DNA of 64,000 nucleotides. It comes from Bog-473 sp963777485 (GTDB taxonomy: Bacteria > Actinomycetota > Acidimicrobiia > Acidimicrobiales > RAAP-2). The stretch is taken from NCBI GenBank assembly GCA_963777485.1, contig CAVZQP010000002.1, positions 124,001-188,000 on the forward strand, given 5' to 3'. The first letter of the stretch is position 1. The number at the start of each line of letters is the position of its first letter. The notes under the pieces were generated by a model that was given only the letters and a program-made list of their open reading frames with translations, did no database searches and had not been told where the DNA came from. The position numbers and the translations under genes were made by a program. This document shows positions 31,768 through 38,622 of this stretch, in pieces.

Positions 31768-33279
31768 TCAGGTGTTGGTGCTGCAGGTGATCTCGACGTT
31801 GGTGACGTTGCTGGCCCCCATGATCCCCGAGCCGTTGGTGACGGTGCAGGTCTGGGTGGCAGGTTGGGTCAAGACCGTGACGTTGTAGGGGGCGCCCTCG
31901 GCGACGGGACTGGCGAAGGTGAAGGCGCCGTTGGCGTTGATGCTGAGGTCGTCGGTCCCGTTCTGTTGGAGCACGACGGTGCCCGAGAGCCCGCTGACGG
32001 TCCCCCCGAGAGTGAAGGTGTTGGTGCTGCAGGTGATCTCGACGTTGGTGACGTTGCTGGCCCCCATGATCCCCGAGCCGTTGGTGACGGTGCAGGCCTG
32101 GGTGGCAGGTTGGGTCAAGACCGTGACGTTGTAGGGGGCGCCCTCGGCGACGGGACTGGCGAAGGTGAAGGCGCCGTTGGCGTTGATGCTGAGGTCGTCG
32201 GTCCCGTTCTGTTGGAGCACGACGGTGCCCGAGAGCCCGCTGACGGTCCCCCCGAGAGTGAAGGTGTTGGCTTGGTTGTTCGTCGTAGCGGCGGCGGCGA
32301 TGCCCACAACCGGTGAGCCCACATGTTGTCCTCCCATCGACCCGAGGAATGGGGCGTCACCAAAGCTGAACACGCCCCCGTCGGCGGCGACCAACCAGTA
32401 ACCCGCGCCATCGGGCGCCGTGGCCATACCGACGACCGGCTGGTTCAACCGGATCGCCACCGTCGAACCGTAGAAGCGGGCGTCGCCGAAGCTGAACACG
32501 CCCCCGTCGGCGGCGACCAACCAGTACCCCGCGCCATCCGGGGTCGCGGCCATGCCGACGATCGGCTGATTCAGCCGGGTGGACGCGGCTGAGCCGTAGA
32601 AGCGGGCGTCGCCGAAGCTGAACACGCCCCCGTCGGCGGCGACCAACCAGTACCCCGCGCCATCCGGGGTCGCGGCCATGTCGACGATCGGCTGATTCAG
32701 CCGGGTGGACGCGGCTGAGCCGTAGAAGCTGGCGTCTCCGAAGCTGAATACGCCCCCATCGGCAGCGGCTTGCCAGTAGCCGTGGCCATCAGCGGTCGAT
32801 GCCACTCCGACGGCGCGCTGCGAGATGACGAGAGGGGAAGCCCCCACGCTGAGTACGGCGTCGCCAAAGCCTGTGACGAAACCGGCGTAAGGGGGAGAGG
32901 TGGGCCCGCTTGCTATCCAATAACCCCCACCGTCAGGTGTTGCGGCGATCCCGGCACAGGCGGAGGGGGAGCCCTGTACCCCGATGCCACACGAGTCGGC
33001 GAGGGTGCCGGTGGCACTGCCCAAAGACGGCACTCCATACCCCGCGACCCTTCCGTCACCGCTCAACAGCCAGTACCCGAGTTGCGACCGGCCTGCGGTC
33101 TGCGAGGTCGCACCGAGGCCATCTGCATGGGCCGCCGGCGACGCTCCAATCGGGTTCGTCGATGCAAACGCGCACCCGAAGCCCGACAGGATCGCAACGG
33201 TGGTCACGATCCCGACGCCGAGCGGCGTTCGGGTGAACCGCATCGAGCTCATCTGCATGGGCACCGCCTTGTTTGCCAT
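31768..33279 (-). CDS. Secreted protein with 42-residue GYWLVAADGG repeats and two duplicated C-terminal domains
   Basis: The 503-residue protein has a signal segment (LGVGIVTTVAILSGFGCAFA), a degenerate first region (GYWLLSGDGRVAGYGVPSLG), four clear 42-residue repeats (IVGMAATPDGAGYWLVAADG, GVFSFGDARFYGS), and two almost identical 82-residue domains (NTFTLGGTVSGLSGTVVLQQ ... NVTNVEITCST). The last codons (NT) are the first of a third domain, so the gene is cut exactly where a further repeat would begin. Start may instead be ATG at 33258, which has AAGGCGG before it. Likely surface or secreted; function unknown. Confidence 0.85.
   Translation of the reverse strand: MANKAVPMQMSSMRFTRTPLGVGIVTTVAILSGFGCAFASTNPIGASPAAHADGLGATSQTAGRSQLGYWLLSGDGRVAGYGVPSLGSATGTLADSCGIGVQGSPSACAGIAATPDGGGYWIASGPTSPPYAGFVTGFGDAVLSVGASPLVISQRAVGVASTADGHGYWQAAADGGVFSFGDASFYGSAASTRLNQPIVDMAATPDGAGYWLVAADGGVFSFGDARFYGSAASTRLNQPIVGMAATPDGAGYWLVAADGGVFSFGDARFYGSTVAIRLNQPVVGMATAPDGAGYWLVAADGGVFSFGDAPFLGSMGGQHVGSPVVGIAAAATTNNQANTFTLGGTVSGLSGTVVLQQNGTDDLSINANGAFTFASPVAEGAPYNVTVLTQPATQACTVTNGSGIMGASNVTNVEITCSTNTFTLGGTVSGLSGTVVLQQNGTDDLSINANGAFTFASPVAEGAPYNVTVLTQPATQTCTVTNGSGIMGASNVTNVEITCSTNT
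31775..32266. repeat. 246-bp tandem duplication (two copies) within the repeat-protein gene
   Basis: The unit starting TTGGTGCTGCAGGTGATCTC at 31775 recurs at 32021, and its border (TTGG) again at 32267, so the period is exactly 246 bp = 82 codons. The copies differ at only one or two bases that I can see, which implies a recent duplication or gene conversion. Confidence 0.9.
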
Positions 33280-33637
33280 GGACGTGCTTGTCGACGTTAC
33301 ACCGCCTGTGCAATCTTTGGCGACGCTTTGAAGTAGTCACGTTCCTCGCATATGCGGCTCACAACTCGGCCATGACCAACGCCACTCTTGCGTTCCATAG
33401 AGCCCAACGGCGTAGCGTGATCGTGGAACGAGAATGAGTCGAGAAGAACCCCATACATAGGCGCGCAGAGCCGGCGCTCATCTCGATGCGCAGATCCCAA
33501 CTTTGATCCCAACAACTGAGTCCTAGCGCGTCCCGTAGATCCCGGCGCATCTCAATCACGAATCGCACAATGGCCCTGACCCGCGAAATCGGGACAGGTG
33601 AGATGAATCGAGACCACGCGAGATTTCTTTACTCACC
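33280..33637. other. Intergenic region before the right tRNA-Ile repeat, no gene seen
   Basis: No open frame here has a ribosome site or recognisable protein content. It probably contains the promoter of the repeat-protein gene (reverse strand). Base composition is lower in GC than the flanking housekeeping genes. Confidence 0.5.
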
Positions 33638-33676
33638 CTGATAATGCTGAGGTCGCTGGTTCGATTCCAGCTAGCC
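33638..33676 (+). repeat. Right 39-bp direct repeat: 3' fragment of tRNA-Ile, possible attR
   Basis: This is an exact copy of tRNA-Ile bases 28860-28898, from the anticodon to the acceptor stem. The 5' half of a tRNA is not present before it, and the sequence after it (ACACCG) differs from the intact copy. It marks the right boundary of a 4.8-kb variable segment. Confidence 0.9.
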
Positions 33677-33836
33677 ACACCGATCGTCATCCGGTTTCGG
33701 CCCGGTCATCGAGAAGTCGAAGTGCCCCGAACGACGGAGTCCCAATAGGTAGCCTTTCGGGGCGATCTCCGATCTCGAACGCGTTCCGGAGACCGAAAAA
33801 GGCATTGCGGCCATCAGGGGACGGGTCTCAGACCGA

Positions 33837-35753
33837 ATGGCAGTTGCTGGGCTGAATACGACACTCACAGACCCGGCGTCGCCGTCGAGCGCAGGCGATT
33901 TTCGACCTGTCCGCAGTCGCGCTGTTGCCTGGAGTGTCGTCGGTGTCGTCTTCGTCGAGTGCCTCTATGCACTGTGGACGGCATCGCGTGGCTTCTTCTG
34001 GCAGGACGACTTCATTGATCTACAGGCCCTGAGACAGCTCGGATTCGGCGGGCATCTCTTTGAGCAACCCGTCTTCGGGCATTTCATTCCTGGGTTCAAC
34101 TTGGTCGATTACCTCATCTCGTTGATCGTTCCATATCCGTGGTGGTTGATTGTTCTCCTTGAGGTGCTGCTGTTCGGACTGTCGCTCTTCCTTCTCGATC
34201 ATCTTCTGACGATTCTGTTTGGTCCGTCATGGCTGGGCGTGGCTCTGGTCGCGATTGCAGGTGCGTCATTCAGCCTGGTGCCGTCCCTTGTTTGGTGGGC
34301 GACAGCGCTCGAATACCTGGTGGCTATTCCGGCGACTCTTCTCGCTTGCATCTTCCACGTTCGATATCTGCGTACCGGCCGCGTTCGTTACGCCGCGTTC
34401 GGCGCCGGCGCCATAGCGATCGGGTTTGCCTTCTACGACGGCCTGTTTGTGTCCGTCATCTTCATCGTCCTCATGACCGTGTTGATCTGGCCCGTTGGGC
34501 CCGGCCTGCAGGGCGTGAAGCAGACATTGGTAGTCCACTCGCGAGCTTGGGCGTGTTACGGCATTCCGGTCGTGCTGGAACTCGGTTGGCGCTTTACCCA
34601 CCCGGGGCACTACATAACAGGCGGCTCGGCCACCACTGCACAGGTGCTCGGCTTCATCGGATTGGCGTGGACCCAAACCTTTATTCCTCTGACCTTTGGT
34701 GTCGACGCGTGGGTCCTCCCAGCACACGCAGAAAGGATCATTGCGGGGCTTCTCGGCCAGGCAATCCTCGTCGCGTTCGTCATCAGCACGCTGCTGAGAA
34801 GAAGGTCCGCTTGGCGGGCCTGGTTTCTCCTTGGTGCCACCTTTCTCTTCGGTGCAGCGATCGTAGGTGCGACACGCGCAGGCACCTACGGTCCTGGTGA
34901 CGCCAGCGATGTCAAGTACTTCGCTCTCGATGCCTTCTTTCTCGTAATTGCTTTCGGTTTCGCCCTCTTGCCAGTCCGTTCGTTGACCACACGTCCGACT
35001 ATGACAGTGCAAGCCGAGTCGGTGAGCAGTCAAAGTCGGAGCCACCTGCGCACCGTAAGACCAGCCTGGTCTCGAGCCCTCGTAGTTGTGACCGCGCTCG
35101 CCGTGGTTATCGCCTACGGCGCAGTCCTGTTCTTCGACCAGAATCGGGATTCGGAGTCAAGGGGTTCCCACGCGTCGCACCGCTACTTTGCGAATTTCGC
35201 CGCGTCGTGGGCGGCCAGGACCTCGGCGGCGGTCCATCCATTTCTTTGGGATACCGAAGTCAATCCGAGCGTGGTCACACGCACCTTCTTCCCATACGAC
35301 ACGGCTTCGGTCACCGTCGGGCGGCTGCACCCGGATATCAGGTTCGACGAATGGGGAGGCACGGGATACCTGCTTCGCCCGGATGGTTCGGTCGAGCGCG
35401 CGATGGCGGTGGCACAGGCACGGGGACTCACAACTGGGCGGAGTGCGTGCGCTCATCCGCCTCATGGGCCCGGAAGAATCGTGGTCACGCTCGACCACCG
35501 GTTGAACGGCAGGACACGGTGGTTCGGCTTGGTTTCGTATCAGAGCGCAGCAGGGGCCGTTGCCACCCAAATCGATGGAACGACCGTCGTCTTTCCAAAG
35601 GGAACTGGAACCCTGATCACAACGTTGCCGGCGGCACCTTTGGGTTCCGTTGTGTGGAACCTTCAGCCTCGGACCAGTGTGTGCGTCACCGCTTTGACGG
35701 TCGTCTTACCCGAGCCGCTCGGAACCCAAGTGCGCCCAACATCGCGCTCCTGA
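33837..35753 (+). CDS. Polytopic membrane protein, GT-C glycosyltransferase-like
   Basis: The 638-residue protein has about ten membrane helices in its first ~430 residues and a soluble C-terminal domain. The first outer loop carries WQDDFIDLQALRQLGFGGHL, with an Asp-Asp-Phe pair placed like the catalytic loop of GT-C enzymes that use lipid-linked sugars, and a later GHFIPGFNLVDYL. This suggests envelope glycan synthesis, but no specific family is certain. A decayed copy of its 3' end lies at 31445-31615. It has no close co-directional partner. Confidence 0.75.
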   Translation: MAVAGLNTTLTDPASPSSAGDFRPVRSRAVAWSVVGVVFVECLYALWTASRGFFWQDDFIDLQALRQLGFGGHLFEQPVFGHFIPGFNLVDYLISLIVPYPWWLIVLLEVLLFGLSLFLLDHLLTILFGPSWLGVALVAIAGASFSLVPSLVWWATALEYLVAIPATLLACIFHVRYLRTGRVRYAAFGAGAIAIGFAFYDGLFVSVIFIVLMTVLIWPVGPGLQGVKQTLVVHSRAWACYGIPVVLELGWRFTHPGHYITGGSATTAQVLGFIGLAWTQTFIPLTFGVDAWVLPAHAERIIAGLLGQAILVAFVISTLLRRRSAWRAWFLLGATFLFGAAIVGATRAGTYGPGDASDVKYFALDAFFLVIAFGFALLPVRSLTTRPTMTVQAESVSSQSRSHLRTVRPAWSRALVVVTALAVVIAYGAVLFFDQNRDSESRGSHASHRYFANFAASWAARTSAAVHPFLWDTEVNPSVVTRTFFPYDTASVTVGRLHPDIRFDEWGGTGYLLRPDGSVERAMAVAQARGLTTGRSACAHPPHGPGRIVVTLDHRLNGRTRWFGLVSYQSAAGAVATQIDGTTVVFPKGTGTLITTLPAAPLGSVVWNLQPRTSVCVTALTVVLPEPLGTQVRPTSRS

Positions 35754-35813
35754 AGGCATGTGGCCACTCTGCTCCCGCGGCGTTCCCGCAGCTGGGCGTC
35801 AGGATACCGGCAG

Positions 35814-36644
35814 TCAGCCCCGCCGGACCTCATAGTTCCCGGACTGGAAGCGAGGCAGCGCCTCCTCGTTCATCCCCCACAGCTCTCGGATGGTGGCCCC
35901 GCCGTCCACGACGAGGGTCTGCCCGGTGATCCGCGCCGCCATGTCAGAACACAAGAACAGAACGGCGTTAGCGATATCCCGAGCTCGAGGCGGAGCAAGG
36001 GGGTTGACCGCATCGACGGCCCACCGCCCCTCCGGCCAGTCCTCGTTGCCAGTCCCGACGTTGCCCGGAGCGACCGCGTTGACCCGAATCCCATGACGCC
36101 CGAGCTCCTGTGCGAAGGTCTTGGCGAGCGATATCACTCCCGCCTTGGCGGCACCATACGGGGCATGCAAGGCCGCAGCGGCGATCCCGTCAACGGACGC
36201 GAGGGCGACCATCGAGCCACCGGAACCCTGCCTGATCATCTGACGGCTCACGACCTGGAAGAAATAGAAAACCTGGGTCAGGTTGTTGAGCATCGTCCAC
36301 TGCCAGTCTTCGACGGAGAGCGCATCGACCGTGTCCCATCGCGCTCCGCCGATTATGTCGACGCAGGCGTCGATCGAGCCAAGTCCCTCCACTGCCTCGT
36401 CGACGGCGCGTTGTACCTCGTCGGGGATGGTCATGTCGGCGACGATGGGAATGGCCGTCCCGCCATTCCTTCTGACCTCTGCAGAGGTTCCTTCGGCCCT
36501 TCCCTGGTCGATGTCGATGCATGCGACAGCGGCTCCCGCCTCGGCGAGCTTCAGGGAGCACATCCGGCCGTGCCCGGCCCGTTCAGGGATGTAACCCGCC
36601 CCTGACACCAGCGCGCCCTTCCCGTTCAGGCCGAAGTCGATCAT
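35814..36644 (-). CDS. Short-chain dehydrogenase/reductase
   Basis: AGGAGGCATCTCA precedes ATG at 36644. The 276-residue protein has SDR motifs: cofactor loop LVSGAGYIPERAGHGRM (a longer variant of the glycine loop), Asp at the end of beta-2 (VACIDIDQGRAEG), which favours NAD, active-site Ser (VALASVDGIAAA), YGAAK and IRVNAVAPGNVGTG. It is 30 bp downstream of the MFS gene on the same strand, so the two probably form an operon. Confidence 0.9.
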   Translation of the reverse strand: MIDFGLNGKGALVSGAGYIPERAGHGRMCSLKLAEAGAAVACIDIDQGRAEGTSAEVRRNGGTAIPIVADMTIPDEVQRAVDEAVEGLGSIDACVDIIGGARWDTVDALSVEDWQWTMLNNLTQVFYFFQVVSRQMIRQGSGGSMVALASVDGIAAAALHAPYGAAKAGVISLAKTFAQELGRHGIRVNAVAPGNVGTGNEDWPEGRWAVDAVNPLAPPRARDIANAVLFLCSDMAARITGQTLVVDGGATIRELWGMNEEALPRFQSGNYEVRRG

Positions 36645-36674
36645 TGAGATGCCTCCTATTCGGGTGCCGGCTGG

Positions 36675-37898
36675 CTATTCGGGTGACGGGTCGGCGCCTT
36701 CCCGGATGCTGCGGAACAGCGGGCGTGCCAGCACCGCCGCGACCATGATCTGCAACACACCGGCCAGCACGATGGGGAGTCGCAGTCCCCCGAGCGCGGC
36801 AAGGCTTCCGGCGAACAATGCCCCTACTGGCGCCGCCCCCCACACGACGCCGCGCCACGCGCCACCGACCCGGCCCATGATCTCGGGAGGGGTGAGCCGC
36901 TGGCGCAACGAGATGGCGACGACGGAACCGAGCCCGACCGCTATTCCGAGGACGAAGTACGACGGCGCGGCCAGCTGCCAGCCGTGGGCCGCCGCCATGA
37001 CGAGATATGCCAGCCCGGAGACGACCGCCGAGCCGATGAGTGTCGATGCACTGCCAAAGCGGCCCACAAAGCGTTCGGTAACGACGCTTCCCACGAGGTT
37101 GCCCAGCGCACCCGCGGCCAGGAACAAACCGTAGGCACCGGTGTGGACGCCCCACAACGTAGTGGCCAGCAACACCAGTACACCTGTCTCCATCCCCTGC
37201 AATCCAGCGAGTGAGCTCACGATCAGGACCAGCACACGCAGTCGTCGGTCCCCAAAAAGAAGTTTGACGCCTTCCCACACCGAGGTCCTCGGTGACTCTG
37301 GCTGCTCGCGCACCTTCGCTCGGAAACCGGTGAGGGGGATGCTCGACATCAGCATGGCGACGGCGTCTGCATAGAAGGGCACGGAGGCGGCAACGGCGAA
37401 CAGCGCAGTCCCGGCAATGGGTCCGGCGAGATGCTCGGTGCTCGCCTCGGTTCCGGCGAGCAGCCCGTTCGCGTGTTCCAGCGCGTCGGATTCCACCAGG
37501 CTGGGCACCATCGCCTGGTACGACGAGTAGTAGACCGCCCGACCCGCCGAGTTCACCAGCACGACAACGATGAGGATCCACAGTCGCATGTGGCCACTGA
37601 CGATCAGGAGCGCTGCGAGGAGCATGACTCCGGCGCGCAAGACGTTGGCGAGCGCCATGAGTGGGCCCCGCTCGAACCGATCGGCGAAGGCGCCGGCCGG
37701 CAGAGCCATGAGCAGCCACGGAATGCTGTCGGCGGCGGCAACAGCAGAAACAGCAAAGGGGTGGGGGTCGACCAGTACTGCGAGCAGCGGCGTGGCCCCT
37801 AACAGGAGCCCGTCGCCCGAGCTGGCGAGGCTGAAGCCGACCCAGAGCCGAGCGAAGGGGCGCCTGCGAAGATGCCTCGCCTTCCTCGCGATGCGCAT
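36675..37898 (-). CDS. MFS transporter (MFS_3/enterobactin-exporter-like)
   Basis: The 407-residue protein has 12 predicted helices with the MFS loop motif ADRFERGPLMALANVLRAGV after helix 2, YSSYQAMVPSLVESDALEHA in the MFS_3 style, and a second-half repeat TERFVGRFGSASTLIGSAVV. Such proteins export small molecules such as siderophores or drugs with proton exchange. It is the first gene of an MFS-SDR pair. A 60-bp inverted repeat sits ~93 bp upstream of its start. A 3' remnant of a paralogue is at 31651-31722. Confidence 0.9.
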   Translation of the reverse strand: MRIARKARHLRRRPFARLWVGFSLASSGDGLLLGATPLLAVLVDPHPFAVSAVAAADSIPWLLMALPAGAFADRFERGPLMALANVLRAGVMLLAALLIVSGHMRLWILIVVVLVNSAGRAVYYSSYQAMVPSLVESDALEHANGLLAGTEASTEHLAGPIAGTALFAVAASVPFYADAVAMLMSSIPLTGFRAKVREQPESPRTSVWEGVKLLFGDRRLRVLVLIVSSLAGLQGMETGVLVLLATTLWGVHTGAYGLFLAAGALGNLVGSVVTERFVGRFGSASTLIGSAVVSGLAYLVMAAAHGWQLAAPSYFVLGIAVGLGSVVAISLRQRLTPPEIMGRVGGAWRGVVWGAAPVGALFAGSLAALGGLRLPIVLAGVLQIMVAAVLARPLFRSIREGADPSPE

Positions 37899-37990
37899 TT
37901 CCAGGGGAATCTACCGCCAGGTCAAGGCAGCGATAGGAGAACGTCGTTTCCGGAGTGGGCCTCCGATCGTGCCGCTGACCGGACGCGACG

Positions 37991-38050
37991 ACGGCGGGCC
38001 CCCTTTGCTTGAGCGCAAGCGCTTTCTCGCTCAAGGCGGCGGCCCGCCGT
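37991..38050. repeat. 60-bp nested inverted repeat upstream of the MFS gene
   Basis: Outer arms ACGGCGGGCC (37991-38000) and GGCCCGCCGT (38041-38050) and inner arms CTTGAGCG (38008-38015) and CGCTCAAG (38028-38035) are all perfect. The centre contains the palindrome AAGCGCTT. It could form a large cruciform or RNA hairpin, act as a bidirectional terminator, or bind a LacI-like regulator. Confidence 0.75.
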
Positions 38051-38069
38051 GCCGATACTGACTAGGCAA

Positions 38070-38119
38070 CACCCCGTCGGTTTGCCGGGGTGGCCAAATA
38101 CTCACTTATGGCTTAAGTG
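38070..38119. other. Two further hairpins
   Basis: CACCCCG (38070-38076) pairs with CGGGGTG (38086-38092), and CACTTA (38103-38108) pairs with TAAGTG (38114-38119). On the reverse strand both follow the 9-codon ORF, so the first may be its terminator. Confidence 0.45.
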
Positions 38120-38138
38120 TGGTAGCTGATCTCCTAGG

Positions 38139-38168
38139 TCAGCCCCACTTGAATCCGAAGTCGTTCAT
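38139..38168 (-). CDS. Nine-codon ORF (MNDFGFKWG) behind a full-length Shine-Dalgarno sequence
   Basis: AAAAGGAGGTGG (38175-38186 on the reverse strand) matches the 16S anti-Shine-Dalgarno tail over ten bases (AAAGGAGGTG) and is nine bases before ATG at 38168. The frame encodes MNDFGFKWG and stops with TGA. Upstream is a strong hairpin (38204-38252); downstream are two hairpins. The strength of the ribosome site is far above that of neighbouring genes. It may be a leader peptide, a small secreted or signalling peptide, or chance. No modifying enzyme is next to it; the next gene downstream is the MFS transporter. Confidence 0.4.
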   Translation of the reverse strand: MNDFGFKWG

Positions 38169-38203
38169 TTGGTTCCACCTCCTTTTCGCAAGCCGGTACT
38201 GGA

Positions 38204-38252
38204 GGGGAAATGTGAGGGCTGTACACCGTGCCACCGGTGCCCTCCTTTCCCC
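38204..38252 (-). other. Strong 13-bp interrupted hairpin before the 9-codon ORF
   Basis: GGGGAAA (38204-38210) pairs with TTTCCCC (38246-38252), and GAGGGC (38214-38219) with GCCCTC (38239-38244). The inner loop has 19 bases. On the reverse strand it lies between the GGTTGCAA element and the ribosome site, as an RNA switch or expression platform might. Confidence 0.6.
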
Positions 38253-38272
38253 GCGGCCTAAAGTTTCGCCGG

Positions 38273-38336
38273 GGTTGCAACCTCTTGGCAACTGACCTTT
38301 GGCCCTAATTTGTGAAATAGAGGAATAGGGATTGCA
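38273..38336 (-). promoter_or_regulatory. Leader-like element with GCAATCCCTATT and GGTTGCAA (copy 1)
   Basis: On the reverse strand TGCAATCCCTATT (38324-38336) is followed after ~41 bases by GGTTGCAACC (38273-38282). GCAATC can pair with GGTTGC. The same pair of boxes in the same order and spacing occurs at 41480-41545 before the GGDEF-EAL gene. It lies between the GGDEF-EAL stop and the 9-codon ORF. Confidence 0.45.
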
Positions 38337-38567
38337 ATTTCCGGTCCCGCCAGGCACGAGATGCCGGAGTTTTCTGCGCGATCGGCGCCCTCGAAGAGGA
38401 CCTGTTGCGGCCGAAATGACCCGCTGGGTCTACAAGTGGAGGCTCGGGATGCCGACCTCTGAGCGGTCCTGCAACTTTCCGTCAGCTCCGACCTGACGAT
38501 TCACTCCCGGGTCGTCCCCGGCCCCGAGGGCCCTGGTGATCGAGCCGCGGGCCCGTGGTGGACGCGC

Positions 38568-38601
38568 CGGCAGCGGTTGCCGGCAGCGGTTGCCGGCAGC
38601 G
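38568..38601. repeat. 13-bp tandem repeat (2.6 copies)
   Basis: CGGCAGCGGTTGC occurs at 38568-38580 and 38581-38593, then CGGCAGCG at 38594-38601. It lies 22 bp after the GGDEF-EAL stop and codes for nothing visible. Confidence 0.8.
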
Positions 38602-38622
38602 CCGGGCTCGGTGAGCTATCGA

